This document shows, one piece after another, positions 6,662 to 13,869 of a stretch of 17,625 nt of DNA; position 1 is the stretch's first letter, and each line of letters starts with the position of its first letter. Under the pieces are notes generated by a model, which worked only from the letters and a program-made list of their open reading frames with translations, searched no databases and was not told the origin of the DNA. The position numbers were made by a program, and so were the translations under genes. The DNA is from Clostridia bacterium (lineage in GTDB: Bacteria > Bacillota > Clostridia > Oscillospirales > CAG-382): NCBI GenBank assembly GCA_900757905.1, contig CAAEPN010000244.1, positions 1 to 17,625 on the forward strand, in the 5' to 3' direction.

Positions 6662-8740
6662 GTGCCACTTGTTCTTTCACCGGCCGGTTCGCCGGAGGCG
6701 CTGTATGCTGCGTTAAACGCCGGGGCGGACGAAATTTATTTCGGACTTCCGTCCTTCAACGCGCGTGAAAATGCCAAAAATTTTACCATGGAGGACGCGC
6801 GTGAGGCAATCCGTGCCTGTAAACTTGTCGGAACAAAAACCAATATTACGCTGAACACGTTGGTTTCCGACCGTGAGCTTGACGGCGCGTTAAGGCTTGC
6901 CTATGACGCGGCGTGCATGGGCGCGGACGCTTTTATCGTTCAGGACATGGGACTTGCGCGCGCCTTGAAAAAAGCCGTTCCCGAGATCGCGCTCCACGCC
7001 AGCACCCAATGCGCCTGCCACAGCTATGAGGGCGCAAAAATGCTTGCCGAATCCGGCTTTTCACGCGTTGTGCTTGCGAGAGAGCTTGACCGGAACGAGA
7101 TTGAAAGAATCGTATCGCTCGGCGTGGAAACCGAAGTGTTTGTCCACGGCGCACTATGTGTGTGCCATTCGGGGCTTTGCCTTATGAGCGCCGTTATCGG
7201 CAAACGAAGCGGCAACCGCGGCCTTTGCGCACAACCCTGTCGGCTGCCGTATACGCTTAGCGGTCAAAAAGCGTCGGACACCTATCCGCTAAGCTTGAAG
7301 GACTTGTCGCTTGCAAAACAGGTTCCGCTCTTAAATAAGCTCGGCATTACCTCGCTCAAAATCGAAGGCCGTATGAAGCCGCCGTCGTATGTCGAGGGCG
7401 TGACGCGCGTGTGGAAAACGCTGGTTGCCGAAAACCGCGGCGCCACCGCGCAAGAGTTAGACTATTTAGAAGCGCTCTTTTCGCGAAGCGGCTTTACCGA
7501 CGGCTATTTTACCGGCTCTTACCGCACAGATAACCGCTCGATGTATGGCATTCGTACCGAAGCCGACAAACGAAAGACCGATTCGCTTGCCGAAGCAGAG
7601 CCGTCCGGAAAGACGGTAAAAAAACATCCGGTATGCATCTCGGCTTGCTTTGAAGTCGGAAAAGCGCCGGAAATTGCGATTTCCGACGCGTCCGACCCGT
7701 CGCTTTGCGCACGCGTCACCGCCGATTTTGTCGCACAGCCGGCAAGCTCTGCACCGGTCGGGAGAGAGAGTATCGAGCTGTCGCTTATGAAGCTCGGCAC
7801 GACATCTTTTGTGTGTACCGGTATACAAATAAAGCTTTGCGGCAAGCTCTTTCTTGCCAAATCGCAGCTAAACGCCTTGCGCCGGCAGGCGGTCGAAGCG
7901 TTGGAAGAAAAAATTCTTGCTTTTCAAAAGCCGACGTTTGCACCGGAAAGGGCGGCACTGCCGGTGGAAGGTCTGCCGAAAAGACCGGCGGAAAGACCTT
8001 CTCTGCGGTTGTTTCCGAACACGGCCGAGGCGGTTTCAAAAATGCTCTGCGAACATGCCGAAAATGATATTGAAAGCGTTTGTTTACCGCTTTCGATGTT
8101 TGAGCCGGCTTGCAAAAACACGGAAAGCGTGTTAACGGCGTTAAGAGAAAAAAATCTTATCTTCGGCGTGCGTATGCCGCGCGTCGTTTTCTCCGCTGAA
8201 GAACCGGCAGCACGGAAAGCGCTGCAAAACGCCAAGGCGTGCGGCGCGGCGTATGCCGTTGCGGAAAATATCGGCGACCTGCCGCTTATCGCGGAAGCCG
8301 GACTTGCACTTTTCGGCGGTGCGGCGTTAAACGTTTTCAATTCGCAGACCATACGTTATTTTGCCGAAAAAGGCATGACCGACATCACTCTTTCACCCGA
8401 ACTGACCGCGCCGCAGATGCGTGACTTACAGAGACCGCATGGTGTGAAGCTATCGCTTATCGGTGCAGGAAGGCTGGAACTTATGGTGCTCGAATCCTGC
8501 GTGGTTCGCGCGTGCTCGGAGTGCAAAAGATCGGCAGACGGCGAGATATGCGCGTTTCTTACCGACCGACTCGGTTATCGTTTCCCGATTCGCGCGGCAC
8601 ACCGCTTGGGCTCTTCGCCGTACCCGTGCCGCAACATTGTATTAAACAGTGTGCCCTTGAAGTTGCTCGACAAGCCGGAGGAGCTTGCGAAATCCGGCGT
8701 ACAAGGCGTATGTGTTTATGAGAATCCGGAAATAGAATAG
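6662..8740 (+). CDS. Peptidase U32 family protein, RlhA-like (DUF3656)
   Basis: The 692-residue protein belongs to the U32 family. E. coli RlhA, of similar size and with the same U32 plus DUF3656 layout, makes 5-hydroxycytidine at 23S rRNA C2501; other U32 members act in tRNA or ubiquinone hydroxylation, and collagenase activity is a historical label. Visible: the N-terminal barrel start (VLSPAGSPEALYAALNAGADEIYFG), the family signature E158-x-F-V-H-G-A-L-C166 ... G-x-C173, and C189/C193 in CAQPC. C166, C173, C189 and C193 are probable iron-sulfur ligands. The second half fits DUF3656 and a C-terminal extension. The start is GTG at 6662 with AAAGGAG 8 bases upstream; an upstream ATG at 6605 falls inside a hairpin. 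dusB, another RNA-modifying enzyme, follows after 34 bp. Confidence 0.9.
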   Translation: MPLVLSPAGSPEALYAALNAGADEIYFGLPSFNARENAKNFTMEDAREAIRACKLVGTKTNITLNTLVSDRELDGALRLAYDAACMGADAFIVQDMGLARALKKAVPEIALHASTQCACHSYEGAKMLAESGFSRVVLARELDRNEIERIVSLGVETEVFVHGALCVCHSGLCLMSAVIGKRSGNRGLCAQPCRLPYTLSGQKASDTYPLSLKDLSLAKQVPLLNKLGITSLKIEGRMKPPSYVEGVTRVWKTLVAENRGATAQELDYLEALFSRSGFTDGYFTGSYRTDNRSMYGIRTEADKRKTDSLAEAEPSGKTVKKHPVCISACFEVGKAPEIAISDASDPSLCARVTADFVAQPASSAPVGRESIELSLMKLGTTSFVCTGIQIKLCGKLFLAKSQLNALRRQAVEALEEKILAFQKPTFAPERAALPVEGLPKRPAERPSLRLFPNTAEAVSKMLCEHAENDIESVCLPLSMFEPACKNTESVLTALREKNLIFGVRMPRVVFSAEEPAARKALQNAKACGAAYAVAENIGDLPLIAEAGLALFGGAALNVFNSQTIRYFAEKGMTDITLSPELTAPQMRDLQRPHGVKLSLIGAGRLELMVLESCVVRACSECKRSADGEICAFLTDRLGYRFPIRAAHRLGSSPYPCRNIVLNSVPLKLLDKPEELAKSGVQGVCVYENPEIE

Positions 8741-8754
8741 ATATACCGGTATAT
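8741..8754. promoter_or_regulatory. 14-bp perfect palindrome before dusB
   Basis: ATATACCGGTATAT lies directly after the U32 stop codon and 20 bases upstream of dusB. The same core occurs in GTATACCGGTATAC inside dusB (near 9597-9610) and in GTACCGGTATAC inside the U32 gene (near 7816). It may be an operator, or a codon-driven coincidence. Confidence 0.3.
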
Positions 8755-8774
8755 AAAACTAAGGACAGAAATAT

Positions 8775-9743
8775 ATGAAAATTGCTCATCTTGATTTTCC
8801 GCACGGATTGTTTCTTGCGCCTATGGCCGGCGTGACCGACCTTCCGTTTCGCGCAATCTGCAAAAAATACGGTGCAGAGGGCGTTTTTACCGAAATGATA
8901 TCGTCGCGTGCGTTATGCTATCACGACAAAAAAACGGCCGAGCTTGCCGTCATGGTCGAGACCGAGCGTCCTTGCTTTTTGCAGCTGTTCGGCAGCGACG
9001 CGAAGTGTATGGCGGACGCGGCTCTTTTGGCGCTTGCCTTTAAGCCGGACGCGATCGACATCAACGCCGGCTGTCCGGCACCCAAAATCGTTAAAAGCGG
9101 CGACGGAAGCGCGCTCATGCGCGACCCGGAAAAGCTATACGATATTGTAAAGGCGGTCAAGACCGCGCTTACGCCGCACGGCGTGCCGCTTACCGTCAAG
9201 ATCCGCGCCGGATTCGACGCCGGGCACAAAAACGCTGTTGTAGCGGCGCTTGCCTGTGAAAAGGCCGGAGCGGATGCGCTGACGGTTCACGGTCGGACGC
9301 GTGAGCAGATGTATGCACCGCCGGTGGACAGGGAAATTATCCGCGCGGTCAAACAAAGCGTCGGGATCCCGGTCGTTGCCAACGGGGATGTTACGGATGC
9401 GCAAAGTGCACTGTCCATGTTAGAGGAGACTGGCTGTGATGGCGTGATGGTCGGACGCGGTGCTCTCGGAAATCCTTATATATTTGAAGAGCTCTTATGT
9501 GCGTTAAACGGAAAAGCCTATACAAGGCCGGATAATGAGCAGATCTTGACCGACGTTAAGGAACACATTACCGCATTATGCAAATTGAAAGGCGAGTATA
9601 CCGGTATACGGGAATCGCGCAAGCACGCGGCTTGGTATCTAAAGGGGATGAAGGGCGCGGCGGTCTCACGCGATAAAATCAACCGTTCGGAAAGCCTTGA
9701 GGAAATATTGCAGATTATTGAGAGCGTGTGCCGCGCCGTTTAG
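8775..9743 (+). CDS. dusB: tRNA-dihydrouridine synthase DusB
   Basis: An FMN enzyme that reduces uridines in the tRNA D-loop to dihydrouridine using NADPH. At 322 residues it has normal length. The TIM barrel shows LAPMAGVTDLPFR (14-26), QLFGSD (70-75), DINAGCPAPKIVKSGDG with catalytic Cys100, VKIRAGF, VHGRTREQMY, VANGDV and MVGRGALGNPYIFEE, followed by a C-terminal helical domain. The usual NMGCP and GAG read NAGCP and GDG here. The ATG at 8775 follows AAGGA by 9 bases. It appears to be the last gene of the proB-mreC-U32 run; no hairpin terminator is evident before the next promoter at 9827. Confidence 0.95.
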   Translation: MKIAHLDFPHGLFLAPMAGVTDLPFRAICKKYGAEGVFTEMISSRALCYHDKKTAELAVMVETERPCFLQLFGSDAKCMADAALLALAFKPDAIDINAGCPAPKIVKSGDGSALMRDPEKLYDIVKAVKTALTPHGVPLTVKIRAGFDAGHKNAVVAALACEKAGADALTVHGRTREQMYAPPVDREIIRAVKQSVGIPVVANGDVTDAQSALSMLEETGCDGVMVGRGALGNPYIFEELLCALNGKAYTRPDNEQILTDVKEHITALCKLKGEYTGIRESRKHAAWYLKGMKGAAVSRDKINRSESLEEILQIIESVCRAV

Positions 9744-9826
9744 TTAGATTGATAAATAAAGTGTGTCGGACGGCTTGGAAAATGTATATTTTTGATATAT
9801 AACCTGTAAATTTGGACGGCTTTCGG

Positions 9827-9855
9827 TTGACTTTTGCAGTTAAAATTCCTATAAT
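9827..9855 (+). promoter_or_regulatory. Promoter of the membrane-protein gene
   Basis: TTGACT (9827-9832), a 17-base spacer and a perfect TATAAT (9850-9855) lie 80 bp upstream of the membrane-protein start. This separates the gene from the upstream operon. Confidence 0.85.
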
Positions 9856-9867
9856 ATAAAAGAATTG

Positions 9868-9895
9868 GCCGGCGAGCCATGCCGGCGTTTCTTTT
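9868..9895 (+). terminator. Leader hairpin with T-rich tail, possible attenuator
   Basis: GCCGGC (9868-9873), a 7-base loop and GCCGGC (9881-9886) are followed by GTTTCTTTT. It lies within the first 10 bases or so of the transcript from the 9827 promoter and before the gene. The short stem and its position suggest a weak attenuator or a 5' stabilising hairpin; a second small hairpin (CTGC ... GCAG, 9897-9912) follows. Confidence 0.4.
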
Positions 9896-9934
9896 CTGCG
9901 CTTTTTTGCAGCTCACTTAAACGGAGTGATTTAT

Positions 9935-10780
9935 ATGAAGGATACAAAAACGAAAAATAGCCGCAAGATTTTAAAGTGGATTCCGGTATTTTTCCTTATT
10001 TTATCGATTGCATTAGCGGCTTTCCGCACGGTTTTGCTGTTTACGGACATTGATACGGCGACTGGCCTATATACCGATACGCGCTTAGGCAGTATTTTCA
10101 CCGGCCTTGCCTTGGCGCTGTTTGCGGCCTGTCTGATTACCGGCTTTGCGGCGAAAAAATTCGAGTACACGCGTCCGATCAAGAACGAATCGGTTGCCGC
10201 GGCGCTTGCGGCGTCGATATGCGCGCTCATGATGGTGGCCATTCTCTTTGCCGATATTTACGATATTTTCGTCGGAAAACGCGCGTTAAATCTGTTGCTT
10301 GGCGCAGAGATGATACTTTGCATTCCGACCATCGTGTACTTTTTCTATATTTGCTCCAAAGGGGCGAAAATCGACCCGAACGACCCGCCGACCTACAATC
10401 TGCTTCCGCTTTTTCCGGCGCTGTATGCCGCTGTGCGGACAGTGACGCTGTTTATCGATAAGGAAACGCAGATCAACGCCTCCCAGCGTTCGTTTGTACT
10501 ACTTACCATGATCTGCATTATGATGTTCTTTGTGACGGAAGCGGAATTTGCCGTTCCCAAACTTCAGGGCTTGGAGGAGGATGCGGAGAAAAAGGCAATG
10601 CGCCGCATTTCGGCCAAGTACTATGCGTTGGGACTTGCGGTATCCTGCCTCGTTTTGGTAATTATTTTAAGCTATGCGATAGTACAGGCGTTTTGGCTGT
10701 ATAAAGACGACAGCATCCTGTACAACATTATGGATATCTGCTTTGGCTTATATGCCATCATCCGTGTATTTTCCATTTGA
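9935..10780 (+). CDS. Uncharacterised polytopic membrane protein with internal repeats
   Basis: I do not recognise a family. The 281-residue protein has about seven or eight hydrophobic segments: roughly 15-36, 51-71, 87-108, 118-140, 156-173, 187-205, 229-253 and 262-280. Charged loops separate them, the longest cytoplasm-like loop being KLQGLEEDAEKKAMRR (209-224). A motif recurs: LAAFRTVLLFTD (27-38), YAAVRTVTLFID (164-175) and YAIIRVFSI (273-281), which points to internal duplication. The start is the ATG at 9935 with GGAG 8 bases upstream, rather than the GTG at 9926 that overlaps it. It has its own promoter and terminator, so it is a single-gene unit. No catalytic motif is visible, so a sensing, transport or structural membrane role cannot be told apart. 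Confidence 0.85.
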   Translation: MKDTKTKNSRKILKWIPVFFLILSIALAAFRTVLLFTDIDTATGLYTDTRLGSIFTGLALALFAACLITGFAAKKFEYTRPIKNESVAAALAASICALMMVAILFADIYDIFVGKRALNLLLGAEMILCIPTIVYFFYICSKGAKIDPNDPPTYNLLPLFPALYAAVRTVTLFIDKETQINASQRSFVLLTMICIMMFFVTEAEFAVPKLQGLEEDAEKKAMRRISAKYYALGLAVSCLVLVIILSYAIVQAFWLYKDDSILYNIMDICFGLYAIIRVFSI

Positions 10781-10786
10781 TTTTCG

Positions 10787-10829
10787 GCGCACCTTGCGGT
10801 TTGACCGGTCAAGGTGCGCTCTTGTTTTT
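10787..10829 (+). terminator. Intrinsic terminator after the membrane-protein gene
   Basis: GCGCACCTTG (10787-10796) pairs perfectly with CAAGGTGCGC (10810-10819), with an inner CGGT/ACCG pairing around TTG, followed by TCTTGTTTTT. It begins 6 bases after the stop codon. Confidence 0.9.
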
Positions 10830-10855
10830 CTGAACGCCTGAAAGAAGGGGTATAT

Positions 10856-11452
10856 ATGCGTTCATCGGCGGTAAGCCGGCATTACGATGCTTTGATTGAC
10901 GAAAACAACGATTCGTTTCACGATTCGCCGGAGCTTGCGGCGTATATGGATAAGTGGGACGGTCAAAAGCTCTTAGATATGCTTGCGCCAAAGGCTGAGC
11001 AAACCGTTTTGGAGATCGGCGTCGGGACAGGCCGTCTTGCACGGCGCACAGCACCGCTGTATCAGTCGTTTACCGGCATTGACCTTTCCGAAAAGACAGT
11101 TGAACGTGCAAAAAGCAATTTAGCTTCGTTTCCCAATGTCACGCTATACTGCGGCAATTTTTTGACCTATCCGTTTGAAGAGCGCTTTGATACGGTATAT
11201 TCATCGCTTACGTTTATGCATATAAGACAAAAGCAGCGTGCCTTTGAAAAGGTCAGCACACTGCTTGTACCGGGCGGCCGGTTTGTTCTTTCGATCGACA
11301 AAAACACGGGCAAATACCTTGTTTGTGGCGATCGGACACTTGCGTTATATCCCGATACGCCGAACGAGATTGAAAAGATCGCGCTTGATGTCGGTTTCCG
11401 CATTACGGAAAAGGCGCAGACCGCGTTTGCGCATATTTATGTTTTTGAATGA
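10856..11452 (+). CDS. Class I SAM-dependent methyltransferase
   Basis: A small soluble Rossmann-fold methyltransferase of 198 residues. The SAM-binding motif I is VLEIGVGTGR (51-60), followed by the acidic strand end GIDLS (74-78), the motif around FDTVYSSLTFMHI and the late VPGGRFVLSID strand. The N-terminal HYDALIDENNDSF is the cap-like segment seen in Methyltransf_11/25 proteins. The substrate cannot be told from sequence. The start is the ATG at 10856, 5 bases after AGAAGGGG; an upstream ATG at 10814 lies inside the preceding terminator. No clear promoter of its own is visible, so it may depend on read-through of that terminator. It ends at a convergent terminator element. Confidence 0.88.
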   Translation: MRSSAVSRHYDALIDENNDSFHDSPELAAYMDKWDGQKLLDMLAPKAEQTVLEIGVGTGRLARRTAPLYQSFTGIDLSEKTVERAKSNLASFPNVTLYCGNFLTYPFEERFDTVYSSLTFMHIRQKQRAFEKVSTLLVPGGRFVLSIDKNTGKYLVCGDRTLALYPDTPNEIEKIALDVGFRITEKAQTAFAHIYVFE

Positions 11453-11492
11453 TATTGCAAAAGTTCATGGTCTTTTTGGCGATAAATCGGTT

Positions 11493-11584
11493 AAAAAAAG
11501 CGGGCGGCTAATAGCCGCCCTACATGATCTCAACGCGGTTTGGTGTTTACAACCTGTAGGGCGACCATCGGTCGCCCGTTTTTT
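11493..11584. repeat. MITE-like two-hairpin element acting as a bidirectional terminator
   Basis: About 92 bp with two GC-rich hairpins at the ends. Hairpin 1 is GGGCGGCTA (11502-11510) with TAGCCGCCC (11512-11520). Hairpin 2 is GGGCGACC (11559-11566) with GGTCGCCC (11570-11577). The inner flanks CGCCCTACA (11517-11525) and TGTAGGGCG (11555-11563) are also complementary. The outer ends are A7-G-CGGGCG and CGCCCG-T6, so the element has imperfect terminal inverted repeats. GTAGGGCG..CGCCC hairpins of this style recur in many gut Clostridia genomes (from memory). Each hairpin has a T-run on its outer side, so the plus-strand methyltransferase is terminated by hairpin 2 and the minus-strand oxidoreductase gene by hairpin 1. 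Confidence 0.75.
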
Positions 11585-11595
11585 GTTATTTGGTT

Positions 11596-12777
11596 TTATT
11601 TCCGGTTTTTGCAGAAATCCGGCACTGCTACCGGCACGCTGCCGTCAGAGATTGACTTTTCCGACAGCGGCGTTATCGACATCCATGCGGCGGCGTCGTA
11701 TACGTCGATCGGCATGGTGCGGTTTTCACGCACACAGTCGAAAAATTCGTTGTAGACCAAATAATCCATACCGTCGTGGCCGCCTTGCACGCCCTCGGCA
11801 ATATACTTTTTCCAGACCTCGTGCTCGTATTTTTCCACAAACTCTGCCGCATTGCCCCAATTCGGCTTCCAGTTCCAGTGTTCGCCCATGCCGTCGAGGT
11901 AGACCGAATCGGTGGCCTCCTCATACAAGCCTTTTGTGCCCTGTACACGGAAATCGCGGCTGTAAAAACGCGGAAGCGTGGTATCAAGCGTCAGCGTGAC
12001 GGTTTCGCCGCGCGCGCATTTGATGACGGTGGTCACGACGTCGCCCTGGGCAAAAACGGCCTTTTTCAGAGTCTCGTCCTCCGGCTTGTGACGGAGGATA
12101 TAATCGTGCATACCGGCCGCTTTAGAGGCGGTGGCGGTAAGCGACAAAAAGCGGTTGCCGCGGTTGATGTCGAGCACCTGTGCGATCGGGCCGAGCTCGT
12201 GCGTCGGATAGTTTTCACAGTTGCGCGTGAGGTATTCGTCTAAGCGGTAGTGACGGTTTTCGCGGCCATAGCCGACCTCGGTGCGCAGGTCGTGGCGATA
12301 ACCGCCCGAACAGTGGACGATCTCGCCGAAAACGCCTTTTTTCACCATGTTGAGCACCATCATTTCACGTCTGCCATAACAGCAGTTTTCCAAAAACATA
12401 TACGGCGTGCGTGTTCTTTCCCAGGTATCGACAAGCGAAAAGCACTCTTCAAGATTTTCCGCGCCGCCGACTTCACTGCCGCAAGGAATGCCTTGTTCGA
12501 GCGCATATAACACCATGGGAACGTGTTCTTTCCAAGGAGAAGCGATTACCACAAGGTCAACCTTATCCTTGTCAATAAGCTCTCGGTAGTCTTTGGTGGC
12601 AAAGGGCGCTTTTTGGCCGGCTTCGGTGACGCGTGACACGGCTTTTTCGATGCGGTCGTCATAGATATCACACACGGCGGCGACTTCGACGCGCTCCGAC
12701 GGAATGAAAATACCCTCTAACAGCGATGAGCCGCGCTGACCGAGTCCTACAAGACCGAGCTTCATTTTTTCTGCCAT
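11596..12777 (-). CDS. Gfo/Idh/MocA family oxidoreductase, GH109-like
   Basis: A 393-residue NAD(P)-dependent protein of the Gfo/Idh/MocA family. The Rossmann motif GLVGLGQRG (8-16), the strand VVIASPWKEHV (77-86) and the LEN (129-131) segment are family hallmarks. The block NYPTHELGPIAQVLDINRG (189-207) closely resembles glycoside hydrolase family 109 alpha-N-acetylgalactosaminidases, which cleave through transient NAD+ oxidation; His193 is the matching conserved residue. A sugar dehydrogenase or other Gfo/Idh activity remains possible. No signal peptide, so it acts in the cytoplasm. The start is the second ATG (12775-12777), with AGGAG 7 bases upstream; the first ATG at 12783 touches the ribosome binding site. 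It is divergent from an AraC regulator and has a canonical promoter whose -10 box overlaps that of the regulator. Confidence 0.88.
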   Translation of the reverse strand: MAEKMKLGLVGLGQRGSSLLEGIFIPSERVEVAAVCDIYDDRIEKAVSRVTEAGQKAPFATKDYRELIDKDKVDLVVIASPWKEHVPMVLYALEQGIPCGSEVGGAENLEECFSLVDTWERTRTPYMFLENCCYGRREMMVLNMVKKGVFGEIVHCSGGYRHDLRTEVGYGRENRHYRLDEYLTRNCENYPTHELGPIAQVLDINRGNRFLSLTATASKAAGMHDYILRHKPEDETLKKAVFAQGDVVTTVIKCARGETVTLTLDTTLPRFYSRDFRVQGTKGLYEEATDSVYLDGMGEHWNWKPNWGNAAEFVEKYEHEVWKKYIAEGVQGGHDGMDYLVYNEFFDCVRENRTMPIDVYDAAAWMSITPLSEKSISDGSVPVAVPDFCKNRK

Positions 12778-12798
12778 AACCATACTCCTTTTTTTGTT

Positions 12799-12819
12799 GG
12801 ATACTTTACAAAGCTATCC
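12799..12819. promoter_or_regulatory. Second dyad in the GH109-like/araC control region
   Basis: GGATA-CTTT-AC-AAAG-C-TATCC is a dyad with one bulged base. It covers the -35 box of the plus-strand regulator promoter (12805-12810) and lies in the leader of the minus-strand gene. It may be an operator or an RNA hairpin in that leader. Confidence 0.45.
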
Positions 12820-12833
12820 TTTTATGCTATGAT
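12805..12833 (+). promoter_or_regulatory. Promoter of the AraC-family regulator gene
   Basis: TTTACA (12805-12810), 17 bases and TATGAT (12828-12833) lie 50 bp upstream of the regulator start. Its -10 box shares two bases with the -10 of the opposing promoter, so polymerase cannot occupy both. Confidence 0.65.
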
Positions 12834-12841
12834 TATAGCAT
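12824..12841. promoter_or_regulatory. Palindromic operator candidate ATGCTAT-GATT-ATAGCAT
   Basis: A perfect 7-bp inverted repeat with a 4-base centre covers the -10 boxes of both divergent promoters. A protein bound here would block both genes at once. The neighbouring AraC-type regulator is the obvious candidate, although AraC proteins often bind direct repeats. Confidence 0.55.
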
Positions 12842-12860
12842 GCAGAAAATATAAAGTCAA
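12832..12860 (-). promoter_or_regulatory. Promoter of the GH109-like gene
   Basis: On the minus strand TTGACT (12855-12860), 17 bases and a perfect TATAAT (12832-12837) lie 55 bp upstream of the oxidoreductase start. This is the stronger of the two divergent promoters by consensus. Confidence 0.85.
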
Positions 12861-12882
12861 TGCGAAAAAGGATGATTTTTAT

Positions 12883-13755
12883 ATGAAAACGGATAAACCG
12901 TTTTATGTGGAATTGCCGGAACGACAGAAAAACGAGCGGCCGATCTTCATCGAAAATATTTATACGCTTTTCGAAGCGAAATATCCGGCGGATTTCTATT
13001 TCGGCGGCGAATGCCACACGGCTTGGGAAATGGTATATATGGTCGAAGGCGAGGTGGGGGTGACGGCGGATGACAGAGTATATTCGCTAAAGACGGGAGA
13101 TGTCATCTTTCATCAGCCGATGGAGTTCCACAAAATATGGAGTGAAAACGGCAGCGAGCCGCATGTGCTGATTTTGTCGTTTGATGTGAGCGGCGCGTAT
13201 GCGCACCGTTTGCGCGGCGGCGTTTTTCGTTTATGGGCAGAGCCGGAGCGGATCTTGGCGGCTGTGCGCGCTTTAACGGGTACGGATGTCGCCATACGGA
13301 CGCGGCAGATCATCGATTATAGAAAGCTGCCGGATATACAGGTCGCATTTCCGCTTATGGAGGCTTTTTTGATGTGCCTTGCCGATTCCGATAAGCGGCT
13401 TTTGCCGCGCACCGATGAGGGAAAAATCAAGCTGTATACCGATATTGTAGCACTTTTGGAGAAAAACGTTTACGGGCAGATCACAATTGCCGAGCTTGCG
13501 GATCGCTTGCAGGTCAGTACGGCTACCGTGAAGAACTGCTTTTCGGAATACGCCGGCTGCGGTATCCATAAGTATTTTTTGAAGATAAAAATGCGCACGG
13601 CTATCGAACTTTTGGAAAAAGGCGCGTCGGTGAGCGAGGTAGGCGAGCGGCTCGGCTTTTCAAATCCCAATTATTTCAGTATGGTGTTTAAACGCGAGAC
13701 CGGACATGCGGCAATCAAGCACCGCGTACATACTAAGCCGAAGAGCGGCAAATGA
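12883..13755 (+). CDS. AraC family transcriptional regulator with cupin sensor
   Basis: A 290-residue one-component regulator. The N-terminal cupin-like domain (about 35-105, including GGECHTAWEMVYMVEGEVGV and LKTGDVIFHQPMEFHKI) should bind a small ligand, in this family often a sugar. The C-terminal AraC-type DNA-binding domain spans about 185-282, with a first helix-turn-helix near 201-222 (ITIAELADRLQVSTATVKN) and a second near 249-271 (VSEVGERLGFSNPNYFSMVFK). The end of that domain is diverged: the usual P-x-x-Y/F-R reads HAAIKHR. The start is the ATG at 12883, with AAAGGATG about 10 bases upstream. It is divergent from the GH109-like gene and probably controls it and itself through the shared control region; the nearby GH35 gene is a further possible target. 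Confidence 0.92.
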   Translation: MKTDKPFYVELPERQKNERPIFIENIYTLFEAKYPADFYFGGECHTAWEMVYMVEGEVGVTADDRVYSLKTGDVIFHQPMEFHKIWSENGSEPHVLILSFDVSGAYAHRLRGGVFRLWAEPERILAAVRALTGTDVAIRTRQIIDYRKLPDIQVAFPLMEAFLMCLADSDKRLLPRTDEGKIKLYTDIVALLEKNVYGQITIAELADRLQVSTATVKNCFSEYAGCGIHKYFLKIKMRTAIELLEKGASVSEVGERLGFSNPNYFSMVFKRETGHAAIKHRVHTKPKSGK

Positions 13756-13815
13756 GAGAACTTGAGATACGGCAGCTGCCTGCGCCGTCTGTGAAAATCG
13801 AAAAGAAAATATAAA

Positions 13816-13857
13816 ACGCTCCTCTGTCCGTGCAAGAACAGGGAGCGTAATTTTTAC
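13816..13857. terminator. Bidirectional terminator between araC-type gene and MATE gene
   Basis: ACGCTCC-T-CTGT pairs with ACAG-GGAGCGT (one bulged T). It is followed on the plus strand by AATTTTTAC and on the minus strand by TTTTATATTTT. It lies between two convergent genes and can serve both. Confidence 0.85.
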
Positions 13858-13869
13858 TTATATAGGTGT

